This document shows positions 43,821 to 54,122 of a stretch of 64,000 bases of DNA, in pieces. How positions within the stretch are numbered: the first letter of the stretch is position 1; each line of letters opens with the position of its first letter. Location: positions 7,843,001 to 7,907,000 of the forward strand of contig NZ_CP121666.1 of the NCBI RefSeq assembly GCF_029714325.1, given 5' to 3'. The notes below the pieces were generated by a model, which saw nothing but the letters and a program-made list of their open reading frames with translations, ran no database searches and was not told the origin of the DNA. The translations under genes were made by a program, and so were the position numbers. This DNA comes from Bradyrhizobium sp. CB1717. Lineage in GTDB: Bacteria > Pseudomonadota > Alphaproteobacteria > Rhizobiales > Xanthobacteraceae.

Positions 43821-45403
43821 CGTCTTGATGCTTAGCAGTCAGATTCCGACAGCTAGGCTTACCATCAACGCGGAACACTCAATCGGCGGCGGCCCCCGCG
43901 ACCTCGTCGATACAAATGAGAGGCTTCATGTTTCAGCGCACCAGCAATTTATCCGATATCAATGAGAACGCGCGCGACTAATGACCGGCACTACGCGTAT
44001 CGCCCAAAGATTCGCTGGATATACTCTCATTCCTGAATTCGGCGCCATCGAGTTTCTCCTCTGATTCATTTTCGACTGCAGTCCGGCCATACGCGCCGGT
44101 GAACGAGCCACCGGTGGTTGAGATCTCAAGATCTTCATTCGGGAACAAGCTGGGAGAGTTTTATGGCGGAGAGAGCATATTGCTGCGAATCAGCAGCGAT
44201 ACTCTAGCTCGGGTGTCTCGAAAGGCTCAACGCACAGGGGACATGGCGTTTTGCTTCGGCACGAAGTCTGGGTGGAGGAAGCGCGATATTTCACCTATCA
44301 GCTCGGGAACGAGAGAGCCGGGCTCCTGAGAACGGAAGCCGTAGGTCGCCCGAGGCGAGCTGTTCAGGCGCAAAAATGATTGGCGCGAAAAATTTCCTGC
44401 GTGAGATGAACTCGCCTCAATAATAGATTTCCGGGCTACTCACCCGCTTGTCGATAACGCGGGCGATGTCTTGCTTGAACATCAGCTCCGGATCGACGGC
44501 ACTAACCGCTCGTCCTCTCTCACTCTTTCAATCCGTGAGCGAAAGCCCGCGCAGCAGCGTTTGGCTTGTTGAGTTAAGTGACCCGATGATGGTGCTTGAT
44601 CCCACCAAGAACGAGGACAAATGGAAAAACAAAGGATGCAAATGGCAACGAGCGGGCAAACCGCCTTTGTCTCTTGCCGCAACTGAACACAATAGCGGCA
44701 ATGCCAGGTGTACCGAGAGTGCGGCAAAGCCCTCGAACGATCCGTATGATGATGAATATGACTTTATGTAGAGCGCATAGGCTCTCCACGAAGATAACCG
44801 GAGTCATTGGCCAGATCGACTTTGGGGAGGTCAGCCTCGCATCTCATGCTCTTCGCCATATAATTCTTGATCAATGATTTCTGCATCCGCAGGGGACGGC
44901 GGAGTTGCGCTTTTGATAAGCCGGAGTTTCCGTTTTCCTTGCGCGGCGCAACATCGGATCTTCCGGCTGTCTAGCGCGCGCGGACATTCATCAGGCGATC
45001 ATTGAACACATCTGAGCTCCCCGCGGCTAGCAGATTTACTCGGCATGCCCCTCTTAGGGTCGGCTTTAGGGCTTAATGTTTGCACGCCACCGCGACGAAC
45101 GGTGCCCAACCAAGGAGTCCTGCTTGCCGAATGCGAACGCATCATCCCTCCGGGCGACGTAGCGGCGCGCTTGGCACAGCGTCGACGAGGGCGAAAGCAA
45201 TCCACAGAGCTGAGCTATCCGGTGGTTCGACGAGGTCCCGGGATGTGCTGGCGGAGATGATGAAGCTGTTCGAGCGTTCTATTCGAAGCTCCCGCCTATT
45301 AATTCTCAGCGCGGCGCTTGCGCGACTGGATCGTTTGGCCAACATTGCCTTTCATGATCCGACCTATTGGCCAGATGGTGGATACTTTCATCGTCGAGCG
45401 TAA
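43821..45403. other. Gene-poor stretch downstream of the T3SS cluster
   Basis: No supported gene; overlapping short frames on both strands, none with known motifs. Confidence 0.5.
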
Positions 45404-45589
45404 TCAAGCAGGACGTGCAGCAGAACAACTGAAGTATCTCTCGATCTCTGCGATCGCGCGTTCCTCCCACTCTGCAGCTTGCGCTAGCAATGAGTCCCGT
45501 TGGATTGGCCGAAATGCGGCGGACTGACGGCACAACGAAGCTATCGCGCGATAGCGGCGCACGTTTTCCATAACGGCCGCTCCGCTCAT
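45404..45589 (-). CDS. Small conserved hypothetical protein
   Basis: 61 residues from the ATG at 45589 with a strong GGGGAGGAGA ribosome site. The sequence ENVRRYRAIASLCRQSAAFRP and LLAQAAEWEERAIAEIERYF is of a type often repeated in Bradyrhizobium genomes (short helical proteins, function unknown). Soluble, no signal peptide, likely helical hairpin. Stands alone. Confidence 0.6.
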   Translation of the reverse strand: MSGAAVMENVRRYRAIASLCRQSAAFRPIQRDSLLAQAAEWEERAIAEIERYFSCSAARPA

Positions 45590-46755
45590 ATGTGGATCTC
45601 CTCCCCTGCTATCCCGGGCAAGAACTTACTCAAAAACCGTTTTCGATCCCTTAGCGGTTGGAGTGGAAGCCGTGAATGGTTGGCAGAACCTTGCCGGCAT
45701 GACGGAGGCCGATAATGAATGTATTCCACAAGGAGCCACATCCACATAAAACCTGGCTCGGCAGTGCTCCATCAGGGCGCCTCTGCACCCCGTTGGAGCT
45801 AGCGCGAGCGAGGCACGTTTCGGCCTGCAATCTTAATCAGGATGACTGTGAACTGGCCTCCCTTTGGAATCCTCACTAACTAATTTGAGCAATCCGTTTA
45901 TTGGTGATTTGAAAGACAGAGAGCCGGTGCTTTGTCGCCATCCTTTCGCCTCCATAAAGAGCAAACGGCACACAACTGTGGACTTTCTCAGTCTCATCGG
46001 AGCTAGCGAGATTGAGCGGTTGTTTACCTCGCCGGTCGACAACCGAAATGCAGCTTAGCGACGGATCCTCGCAAACACGCAACCCTAGGCAATCTACCAG
46101 GTAGCGTAAGCTTATCGCATAACCTTCCGAGTCTCTTCCGTAGCTCCGTTTACTTGATTTAGCGGTGCGCTGGCGCGGCGGGAGTGCACAGGTATTTCAC
46201 TGAGAATTTAGCAGAATTGAAGAAGGCCAGAGATACTCATCGATACTCGTGGGAAGTAGTATCGCTGCAACTGCCGACAATTAAAGAGCTATGGGAACGA
46301 GGCTAACGTTCGGGATCCACTGGGACGCAGACTACCACCCATTGGTCCACACCCGATTGATACGGATGCCACGTGTGACGCTGACTGTCAAAACGTGCCG
46401 CAGTCCTACCCGTGAATTCGGCGGCGTCGTGAATTTGCTGAAACTATCGTGCCTGTCGGCATGGCGGGCCGAAAGAGCGCCCCTTGCGAGGTTAAGTGAG
46501 GCCGTTTTAGACCGCAACGAGCAACGACAAGTGTCCTCGGTTTTGCGGCCGTGTGGATCACAAAAGGCTACTGCGCCATTCAAGGGGACGCTTCAGCCAG
46601 CCGAACGACCGCTGGCCATCAGCCTACCAAAACAAGGAGACGACGGCCGCTTGTTTGTAACATATGCTCTGCGAGCGTACGGCTGACACGAGCGAACGGA
46701 TCACATCAATTGTGCGCCGGCGCGCTCGCATCCCTACGCGTTTAGAGGCACTCGG
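45590..46755. other. Gene-poor stretch
   Basis: Nothing convincing. A 131-codon plus frame (46291-46686) has no known motif and its minus-strand overlap is similarly open. Confidence 0.5.
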
Positions 46756-47465
46756 ATGATCACGCCATTTCAACGGAATTGGAGTCCGAAAGAATTATTC
46801 AATGCTCTTACACCAACGATGTTCACCGCCGAGCCGTCAGCTGTCCGCGCACGTTGGGACAAATTGTGGCCTGATCTGTACACGGAATATGACGTCCGGC
46901 ACTTGAAACAAGAATTAGTGGCGAGACTCTTATCGCTTCCGATGAAGCTGCTGCATTCTTCAACGCCTGGGCGATTGACGAAGAGCGCCACACCGACGGA
47001 CTCACCCGGATCATTGAACTTGTCGCTAATGGACCCGAAAAGACTCTTCGGGAGAGATTGGAGGCTCGATCTCATGATTTTGGTCCGATCGTTGAACACC
47101 TGAAGGAAGACTTTTCCCTAATGGTTATGATCGTATTTGATGAGATGTGCACTTGTCGCGCTTATGCAGCAGAAAAACCGTTTTATGAGGCCCTTGGAAA
47201 CAAGACGTTCCATCATTGGCTGCAGGAGGTAATTACCGACGAGGCGGTCCACTCGATGAACGCCGTTAATGTTATCCGCTCGCGCTATCGCGATCGCATC
47301 GGCCAAGTCGGCACAATTCTTGATAACCTAATCCCCGCGGCCGATACTCTACGCTATTCTGGCACCTTCGTCCTGGACTACTTCGGCGCAGTGTACTCCA
47401 GGGAGCTGCTCGCCGGCTCCCGCCTCGCGACCATGAGAAATATTGCCAAGCCACTCATCGTGTAG
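46756..47465 (+). pseudogene. Ferritin-like diiron protein, one-base frameshift
   Basis: Two frames together give about 236 residues. The first (ATG at 46756, after AGAGG) encodes FQRNWSPKELFNALTP and RARWDKLWPDLYTEYDVRHLKQELVA. From about 46925 the sense continues one base off: DEAAAFFNAWAIDEERHTDGL, then FDEMCTCRAYAAEKPFYEAL, ITDEAVHSMNAVNVI and the end at 47465. The ExxH pairs (EERH; DEAVH) are the metal-ligand pattern of ferritin-like diiron proteins and oxygenases. A single lost base explains the break. A shorter protein could still start at a later codon in the second frame, but it would lack the first helix. Function unknown. Confidence 0.7.
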
Positions 47466-47577
47466 AGCGAGATCTGTAACCGCGAGCCTACGTGAAACTT
47501 GGTCCGACGTCATACCGCTCTTCAAGTTTTCCATTCTGCCAGTTAACGCCGGGTTTTCTTGACGCGTCGTGCGTAAA
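47466..47577. other. Short intergenic stretch upstream of the NifA site
   Basis: Nothing seen other than the regulatory signals listed next. Confidence 0.5.
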
Positions 47578-47593
47578 TGTCGTGTTCACGACA
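47578..47593 (+). promoter_or_regulatory. NifA upstream activator sequence
   Basis: TGT-CGTGTTCACG-ACA is an exact TGT-N10-ACA match. It lies about 105 bases before the sigma-54 promoter at 47689, normal for NifA activation through DNA looping. Confidence 0.85.
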
Positions 47594-47688
47594 TGTCGAC
47601 GGTTCACCTTTTGCCAGGATGTAGGTGGCAGTTCTGTTTTGTCTCCAGTTTGATGTGCGCGCGGCCGTGAGTACGCCACGCCAGCAAC

Positions 47689-47704
47689 TGGCCCGGTCTT
47701 TGCT
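47689..47704 (+). promoter_or_regulatory. Sigma-54 (RpoN) -24/-12 promoter of the M16 peptidase operon
   Basis: TGGCCCGGTCTTTGCT has the invariant GG and GC ten bases apart (consensus TGGCACG-N4-TTGCW, one mismatch). Start of transcription would fall near 47716, 60-75 bases before the ATG of the first peptidase. Confidence 0.8.
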
Positions 47705-47774
47705 CTGCTGTTTGGCGAAACGAGCGGCTCCGCGCTTTATCGGATTTGTCTGCCATGAACGTGGTCAGCATGGA

Positions 47775-49238
47775 ATGAAAGGCGATACCATGAGGAATCT
47801 GATTTCGGTCACCGCCAAGGCAGGAGGGACCGCCGCTAATACCTCCGGCTCGACGACGCTCACCGCGCCGGCGGTCGAGCACAGGATGGATGATAGCACT
47901 GACTTATATCTACCTGAAGAGGAGAGCGTCTTTGCCGACAGGGTCAGATCGGATCGACCCGCTAGCTTCACGCTTCAGAACGGCCTCCAGGTGCTCGCGA
48001 TCCCGGATCATCGCACACCGGTTGTGACTCAGATGATCTGGTATAAGGTCGGCTCGGCCGACGAGCCGCCTGGCAAATCGGGGCTTGCGCATTTCCTCGA
48101 ACACCTGATGTTCAAGGGCACCTCCAAACATCCGGCGGATGCCTTCTCCAAGGCCGTCCTGCGCGCCGGCGGCACTCAGAACGCCTTCACCGGGCTCGAC
48201 TACACCAGCTACTTCCAGCACGTGCCGCGCGAGCACCTCGGCAAGATGATGGAATTTGAAGCCGACCGCATGACCGGTCTCATTCTCAAAGATGAGGACG
48301 TGCTTTGCGAGCGCGACGTCGTGCTGGAGGAATTCAATATGAGCATCGCCAACAATCCGCGTGCGCGTCTCGCCGAGCAGATGACGGCGGCGCTTTACCT
48401 CAACCACCCCTACGGTCGCCCCATTATCGGGTGGCGTCACGAAATCGAAAAGCTTACCCGAGAGGATGCGCTTACTTTCTACAAGCGCTTTTATGCACCG
48501 AACAACGCGATCCTGATTGTCGCTGGCGACGTCGCCCCTAAGGAAGTCCGCTCGATGGTGACGGAGACATTTGGCGGCATCCCCACGCAAGCATCAATTC
48601 CCCTGGAACGCCTGCGGCCGCAGGAGCCGACGCCGGCCGCGCCGCGCACAGTGACGTTGGCCGACGCCCGCGTGGAGCAGCCAGCCCTGCACCGCTATTA
48701 TCTTGTGCCATCGGCTCGCACCGCGGCCGCCGGCGAGGGTCCAGTGCTTGCCGTGCTCGAGCAGTTAATGGGCGGCGGGGTCAACTCATATCTCTATCGC
48801 TCGCTGGTGGTCGAAAAGCAGCTCGCGGTCACTGCCGGAGCGAGCTACCACTCTGCCGCGCTCGATCCCTCGCTATTCGCGATTTTTGCCCTACCGAAAC
48901 CTGGCGTCACACTCAGCCAGATCGAGCGCGCCATCGACGAGGTAACGGCCGACATTGCGGGTAATCCCGCGAGCACCGAAGATCTCGATAGGGTCAAGAC
49001 GCGGCTGATCGCGCAGGTAACCTATGTCCAGGACAATCAGGAAATGCTAGCCCGCTGGTATGGCCGCGGCCTGACAACGGGACTATCCGTCGACGATATT
49101 CGGAGCTGGGCCGACCGCATCCGCGCGGTCGGTGCACAGCAGGTGCACGAGGCCGCGCCGAAATGGCTCGACAAGAAACGATCCGTGACCGGCTCTCTCA
49201 TCAAAGAGTCCACCCCAAAACACGGGGAGAAGCTCTAA
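47775..49238 (+). CDS. M16 family zinc metallopeptidase, active subunit (y4wA type)
   Basis: 487 residues from the ATG at 47775 (47790, with AAAGG before it, is equally possible). The inverted zinc motif HFLEH is at residues 106-110, with the third ligand Glu in VVLEEF at 186, the normal distance for the family. Also typical: FKGTSKHP, RAGGTQNAFTGLDYTSYF and HPYGRPIIG. The first 40 residues are polar, without a clear signal peptide. The gene overlaps the next by one base (TAATG). The pair corresponds to y4wA and y4wB of NGR234, and the promoter signals put them in the NifA/RpoN regulon. Substrate unknown; relatives process peptides (for example PqqF). Confidence 0.92.
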   Translation: MKGDTMRNLISVTAKAGGTAANTSGSTTLTAPAVEHRMDDSTDLYLPEEESVFADRVRSDRPASFTLQNGLQVLAIPDHRTPVVTQMIWYKVGSADEPPGKSGLAHFLEHLMFKGTSKHPADAFSKAVLRAGGTQNAFTGLDYTSYFQHVPREHLGKMMEFEADRMTGLILKDEDVLCERDVVLEEFNMSIANNPRARLAEQMTAALYLNHPYGRPIIGWRHEIEKLTREDALTFYKRFYAPNNAILIVAGDVAPKEVRSMVTETFGGIPTQASIPLERLRPQEPTPAAPRTVTLADARVEQPALHRYYLVPSARTAAAGEGPVLAVLEQLMGGGVNSYLYRSLVVEKQLAVTAGASYHSAALDPSLFAIFALPKPGVTLSQIERAIDEVTADIAGNPASTEDLDRVKTRLIAQVTYVQDNQEMLARWYGRGLTTGLSVDDIRSWADRIRAVGAQQVHEAAPKWLDKKRSVTGSLIKESTPKHGEKL

Positions 49239-50671
49239 TGATCCATTCGTACACACGACGTGAGGTCCTCCTTGGGGGAGCCTCGCTCCCAATCGCGATG
49301 CTCGCTTCGCCCAGTTCGCTTGCCGCCACGAGGACGCTTGCCCGGACCGGGATCGAGCGCCTGGTTTCGTCTTGCGGTATAGAAGCCTGGTTCGTGCAGG
49401 ATTCCACTGTCCCGTTGATCACGATGGAATTTGCCTTCACCGGCGGCGCGACTCAGGACCCCGAACAAAAACCTGGCGTAAGCCAAATGGTTGCTGGCCT
49501 GCTCAAGGAAGGTTCCGCCGGCCTTGACTTCAAGACCTTCCATGATCGGCTCGACCATCGCGCCATTGATCTGCATTTTCACTCGACCCATGATCACTTC
49601 CGCGGTTCCTTGCGCACGCTTGAGGACAACGCAGACGAAGCCTTCGACCTTTTACGGATGGCGCTAACCTCGCCCCGTTTCGACGCTGCCGATGTCGATC
49701 GGATCCGTGCCACTGTGCTTGCGCGCCTTCGGCACGACTCGACTGATCCGTCGTCGCTGGCCCATTGCAAGTTCCTCGAAGTCGCCTTTAGCGATCATCC
49801 TTATGCTCGCCCAGCCGGCGGCTCGTTGGAAAGCGTGCCGAAGATCGCGATCGCAGATCTCAAGGGCTATGTGCGACGCGTGCTCGCAAAAGACACGCTA
49901 AAACTTGCGGTGGTCGGCGACGTCCGTCCAGAGGTCCTCTGCAAACTGCTCGACAAGACCTTTGGCAGCCTGCCGACCGAATCGGAAGCGGTACCGGTTC
50001 CCGAAGTCGTCGCAGCAAAGCCCCCGCAGCGGGTCTTTATTCCGCTCGACGTGCCGCAGACAGTAGTGACTTTTGGCGGTCCAGCCGTCCGTCGCAGAGA
50101 GCCCGATTTCATGGCCGCCTATGTCGTCAACCACATCCTCGGCGGCGCCGGCCTGACGTCGCGTTTGTTCCGCGAAGTCCGCGAGAAGCGCGGACTAGCC
50201 TACTCGGTTCGTGAGAACCTGGTCTGGCTGGATCATTCAGCCATGTTTCTCGGCAATAGCGGCACCTGCGCCGATCGTGCCGAGGAAACGGTCGAAGAAA
50301 TCGAGAAGCAGGTCCGCCACATCGCCGAGGAGGGACCGACTCAGCAGGAACTCGATGATGCAAAGTCCTACCTGAAGGGCTCGCAAATGCTGGCTCTCAA
50401 CACATCATCAAAGCTTGCGCGGACGCTGCTGCAGCAGCAGCTTGACAAGCTGCCCATCGACTATTTCGAAAAGCACAACGCCGTGGTCGATGGGGTGACG
50501 TTGGCAGACGCCAAGAGAGCAGCGCGGCGGCTGTGGGGCGATGGTCTGCTCACAATTATTGTCGGCCGCTCCCCAAAGGACGCAGCGCAGCCGACCACCA
50601 TGCCATCGGCTACCACCCCGCCGCCAGGCGCCCTGCAGCTAGACGCTGCTCCGACGGCGCCACCGAATTGA
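49238..50671 (+). CDS. M16 family peptidase-like protein without zinc site, Tat-type signal (y4wB type)
   Basis: 477 residues. The N-terminus YTRREVLLGGASLPIAMLASPSSLAA looks like a twin-arginine (Tat) signal peptide, so the protein is likely exported folded. The M16 fold is clear (VSQMVAGLLKEGSAGLDFKTFHDRLD, HPYARPAGGSLESVP, and the C-terminal FREVREKRGLAYSVREN with the substrate-binding R/Y pair), but the HxxEH zinc motif is replaced by MVAGL. M16B enzymes commonly pair one active with one inactive chain, with the inactive chain supplying the R/Y residues. The Pro/Ala/Thr-rich tail (about 445-477) is low complexity. Confidence 0.92.
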   Translation: MIHSYTRREVLLGGASLPIAMLASPSSLAATRTLARTGIERLVSSCGIEAWFVQDSTVPLITMEFAFTGGATQDPEQKPGVSQMVAGLLKEGSAGLDFKTFHDRLDHRAIDLHFHSTHDHFRGSLRTLEDNADEAFDLLRMALTSPRFDAADVDRIRATVLARLRHDSTDPSSLAHCKFLEVAFSDHPYARPAGGSLESVPKIAIADLKGYVRRVLAKDTLKLAVVGDVRPEVLCKLLDKTFGSLPTESEAVPVPEVVAAKPPQRVFIPLDVPQTVVTFGGPAVRRREPDFMAAYVVNHILGGAGLTSRLFREVREKRGLAYSVRENLVWLDHSAMFLGNSGTCADRAEETVEEIEKQVRHIAEEGPTQQELDDAKSYLKGSQMLALNTSSKLARTLLQQQLDKLPIDYFEKHNAVVDGVTLADAKRAARRLWGDGLLTIIVGRSPKDAAQPTTMPSATTPPPGALQLDAAPTAPPN

Positions 50672-52118
50672 CCTTCTAGCAGCCCAGGCGCTTATCAAGC
50701 GCGTGGCTGTTGCGCACAAAGTGCGTCTAGCTGACCGCCTTTAGCTCGCGGAGATATTCGCTCGTGGACAGTTACCATGCGGCCGCTCGAGCACCGTTTC
50801 TGCTCAATCGAGTTGCCAAACAAGCAGTCCGGGTTGAAGTCTTCAGGGCAACCAAATGCTAGATAGAAAAGGGTCCCAGCGAAGCCTAAGTTAAGGCACT
50901 GTCGTCCTGCCATTGGCAATACCTCAGACGTGGAGATAACCAGTTACCAAATGGCTTGCTCCTAATTCTTTTCATTTCCATGGTCGGATCGGAGCTCTTC
51001 GCAGCGCCAGAGGATCGCTACTTTCGGCCGCCTTCGGCGTGTGCTCGATCTGCGTTAAGCCCGCAGGCGGGCGTTATGTACCCTGGCGCGCCCTTCCAGC
51101 GCACACTCTAGGGGTGTCTGGCAACGCTCCGGTGGTTGCCCCATATGAAGGCAAGCATGGCGTCGCTTTACGCCGAGGCCGAATATGCAGAGCAACTATC
51201 TAAAGCGCGACCGACCAGAAGAAGCGAGAAATGGACGCGCCCTCGCATTCCATTTCAGGCGGGCGCACCTAGTAAATCGAAAGGGTGATCAGAGTGGGAG
51301 CTTCAAAACGGTAACGTACACCGTCCGCCGCACCCAAGGAAGCGGCCCACCGAGAGCGCACACGCGCCAGGCCATCTGCAGCTTCCCGCAGCGTCATCAG
51401 TGAAATCTGTGCCCGAGGGAAGGATCGCCGGTCCCATTCGCTCGACCCCGGCTTCTTTTGACGGAGCGTCCTCGATGTCGCTTCATCACCGATGTCGCGC
51501 CGCCGGGCGTACCCCCCTTACCTCTCGATCTCGATCTCCAGGAGACGATAATCTCGCCTCGACGCGAACAGATGCTTGCTTGCTATTTGCGTCAGCTACC
51601 CGTTTCAGCGCTCGCATATCTCGATATTCTTCAGCAGAGCGAGAGCTCGGTCGTTGAGGGTCATTGTCCGCCGAAAAGTCGGACGATCTGATCCAGCAGA
51701 CCTTTGATGATTTCGTCAAGCCATAGTCGTATTGCGTAGCACCGCCTTTATTTCTTCCGCGACTTCGCAATCTGACGCTACGTAAGATTCGGTAGCTTCA
51801 TGCCCATCTAGATGGCGGCGCCGATAGATAACCTATGGCAATCGCAACGATCATCACAGGCAGAACGTTGGTTCTTGGCCAGCCGCTTACAAACCTCACG
51901 TAGATCACCACTACAAGTGATTTACTCCCCATTCTCGACCTGCATCGTCGTTGCAATCTAAGGACGTCACTCGCTTGATGTTGACAATGTTCATCGGTTG
52001 CAGAGCTCTCGCATCCGAAGGTTCATTGGCCCTTCTTTCTGCCATGTTCGCACCCAAAGCAGAGACGCGCCGGTTGCGCAGTTCGCGACGGCTATAGCGA
52101 GTGTCTCAGGAGATTTCC
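50672..52118. other. Gene-poor stretch
   Basis: A 74-codon minus frame at 50695-50919 with GAGG before its ATG and several cysteines could be a small gene (about 0.25 likely). Frames around 51185-51691 plus have no motif. Nothing else is supported. Confidence 0.45.
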
Positions 52119-52868
52119 ATGGTGAAGCCAGTTGTAATTGTGGTAGGTGCGGACAAGGGAGGAGTCGGCAAAACGACCGTATCACGAACGCTACTGGACT
52201 ACTTCAGCGTCAACAACGTGCAAACACGCGCATTCGACACGGAGTCGCCGCGGGGAACGCTGAAGCGCTTTTATCCCGAGATCACCGAGATCGTTGACAT
52301 GACGACGACAGCGGACCAGATGAAGATCTTCGACACCCTGAACTCAGGGCTGTCCGTCACTGTCATTGATGCTCGCGCAGGCTTACTTTCTTCTGCGCTG
52401 GCTTCCTTGCGCGACATCGGATTTCTGGACTCGGCGCGGTCTGGCCAGATAACATTCGCCGTGTTCCATATCTTGGGATCATCCATCGCTTCGCTGGACG
52501 AGATCGCGGAGACCGCGACCTTCATGAGCGGCGCAAAGTACTACCTAGTCAAGAACTTCATCAACGACACTCAATTCTTCCAGTGGGATCAAGCGACCTA
52601 TAATTCCTATTTTCACCGCATCAAACATGCGACTGAGTTGGTCATACCGAAGCTTAACGAGATGGCTTATGAGCAGGTGGAAGTCGCATCAGTCCCATTC
52701 ATAGACTTCGTCGCAAACAAGGGGCGGAACGATGAACCCGCGAACAACTCCTTCGTGCTGCGCGGTTATGTCCGGCACTGGCTGGCAAATGTCTGGAGCG
52801 AATTTGATCGCATCAACTTGACGGAATTGGCCGGCGCCAAGTCCGCCACCCGAGCCGGCGAGAAGTAG
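52119..52868 (+). CDS. ParA/MinD-like P-loop ATPase
   Basis: 249 residues; the ATG at 52119 follows CAGGAG. The deviant Walker A motif is ADKGGVGKTTVSRTLLDYF (KGGxGKTT), near residue 13. Next come an AFDTESPRGTLKRFYPE switch-like segment and VIDARAG (Walker B region) around residue 85. The later part has no partitioning-specific motif. Proteins of this class position or regulate cell structures, but here no parB is nearby. The next gene encodes a relative without the lysine signature, so the two may act as a pair. Cytoplasmic; function unknown. Confidence 0.8.
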   Translation: MVKPVVIVVGADKGGVGKTTVSRTLLDYFSVNNVQTRAFDTESPRGTLKRFYPEITEIVDMTTTADQMKIFDTLNSGLSVTVIDARAGLLSSALASLRDIGFLDSARSGQITFAVFHILGSSIASLDEIAETATFMSGAKYYLVKNFINDTQFFQWDQATYNSYFHRIKHATELVIPKLNEMAYEQVEVASVPFIDFVANKGRNDEPANNSFVLRGYVRHWLANVWSEFDRINLTELAGAKSATRAGEK

Positions 52869-52926
52869 CCGCATATTCGCCGAGCTCGGTCGGGCCCACG
52901 CACGAAACGAAATTGATCTGCTGGCT

Positions 52927-53646
52927 ATGTTAGCAACTCCCATCTACATCATTTGCTCTCCTAGCCCGCAGGTCGGTAAAACTCTCATCGCTCGGGCCAT
53001 GAGCGAGTTCTTGCTGCTGAAAAACGGCACAGCGCTGTCGTTTGACGTCAACTTGAAAGAGCCGTCGTTGCTCGACTACCTCCCCAACATCACGGAGACT
53101 GCGGATGTGATCGACACTTATGGCAAGATGCAGCTGATGGACCCTCTTATTATCCACGACCGGGTAGCCAAGGTGATCGATCTCGGCTTTCACGCCTTCG
53201 ACGAATTCTTCAGGATGTGCGAAGAGATCGGGTTCATGAAGGAGACGGCGCGCTGCTATGTCGCCCCCATCATCCTCTTCGTCGCGGGCGCTGACCGCAT
53301 CTCCTTTCGAGGTTATGAAATGCTGCGGCGCCGAATTCCGCCGGCGTCGCTGGTCACCGTCCACAATGAATTCGTGCTGCGTGGCGAGTTGCCTGAAGCG
53401 ATGGATGGCGAGCGGGTGCTTCGGATTCCCGCGCTTCCAATGTTCCTCAAGAGATATATCGACCGGGTTAGCTTTTCCTTCACTGGATATCTGCGCAACG
53501 AGAAGGACTGGTCAACCGAGCTGCATCAATGGATCCGACGGAACTACGGCATGTTTCGCGATCTGGATTCGAGTGTGATGCTGCGAAAGGCCTATCGATC
53601 TCGTGGCACGGACATCGACAGCCTACGTTGCACAAGGGCTACTTGA
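52927..53646 (+). CDS. ParA-like protein with degenerate P-loop, paralogue of the upstream ATPase
   Basis: 239 residues, 58 bases after the previous gene. The nucleotide loop reads IICSPSPQVGKTLIARAMSEFL: GKT is kept but the KGG part is gone. The middle is parallel to the upstream protein: LPNITETADVIDTYGKMQLMD against YPEITEIVDMTTTADQMKIFD, and VIDLGFHAFDEFFRMCEEIGFM against VIDARAGLLSSALASLRDIGFL. So the two arose by duplication. The C-terminus carries an Arg/Trp-rich region (GYLRNEKDWSTELHQWIRRNYG). Possibly a regulatory partner of the active ATPase. Confidence 0.75.
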   Translation: MLATPIYIICSPSPQVGKTLIARAMSEFLLLKNGTALSFDVNLKEPSLLDYLPNITETADVIDTYGKMQLMDPLIIHDRVAKVIDLGFHAFDEFFRMCEEIGFMKETARCYVAPIILFVAGADRISFRGYEMLRRRIPPASLVTVHNEFVLRGELPEAMDGERVLRIPALPMFLKRYIDRVSFSFTGYLRNEKDWSTELHQWIRRNYGMFRDLDSSVMLRKAYRSRGTDIDSLRCTRAT

Positions 53647-53891
53647 GAACCCGATCTGCTCGCCATCTATTCGTCCCGGCCTATGAGTAATCTTCGATGG
53701 CGCTCTCAACGGGACGCGAACGCATGAATTGCGGTATACGAATCTTCAGTGGACTGGGCGTCTTTGCTCGCCGAAAGAACAGGCGGGGAAGTCGCATGTT
53801 CTCGGATGCAATTATTCGGCAGGAATGCGGAGCCAACGAATGGCCGCTCGATGACTATCGCTATGCTTGATACTCCAGGGACGAAGCATCT

Positions 53892-54122
53892 GTGATGACT
53901 TCAATTGATGCTGCATTAAGTGAGATCAGATCGCTGCGGAGCGAAATCTGGCGGTGCCGTCGACTCCTTAAACGGGACCTACCTGCCGCGGAGCGCACGG
54001 CCGTTGAGAATCGTCTGGTTGAACAACTTTCCGCCTTTGAACGGCTCCTGTCGACGGCGTTTCCTTTGACCCTTGAGCCCGAAACGGTATTCGGCCAGGA
54101 GCATCACGATCGGGCAAACTGA
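53892..54122 (+). CDS. Small hypothetical coiled-coil protein
   Basis: 76 codons, predicted mostly helical (IDAALSEIRSLRSEIWRCRRLLKRDL; AVENRLVEQLSAFERLL). ATGs at 53892 and 53895, no strong ribosome site. Codon-like composition but no known family. About 245 bases after the ATPase pair on the same strand. Confidence 0.4.
   Translation: MMTSIDAALSEIRSLRSEIWRCRRLLKRDLPAAERTAVENRLVEQLSAFERLLSTAFPLTLEPETVFGQEHHDRAN

Noticed and set aside
50716..50745. GGTCAGCTAG on the minus strand, similar to the element at 2.1 kb
   Set aside because: No second half and no gene downstream in that direction other than the end of the M16 gene.
52020..52045. TTGGCCCTTCTTTCTGCC as a possible sigma-54 promoter for the ParA-like gene
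   Set aside because: GG and GC are eleven rather than ten bases apart, and no NifA site lies upstream.
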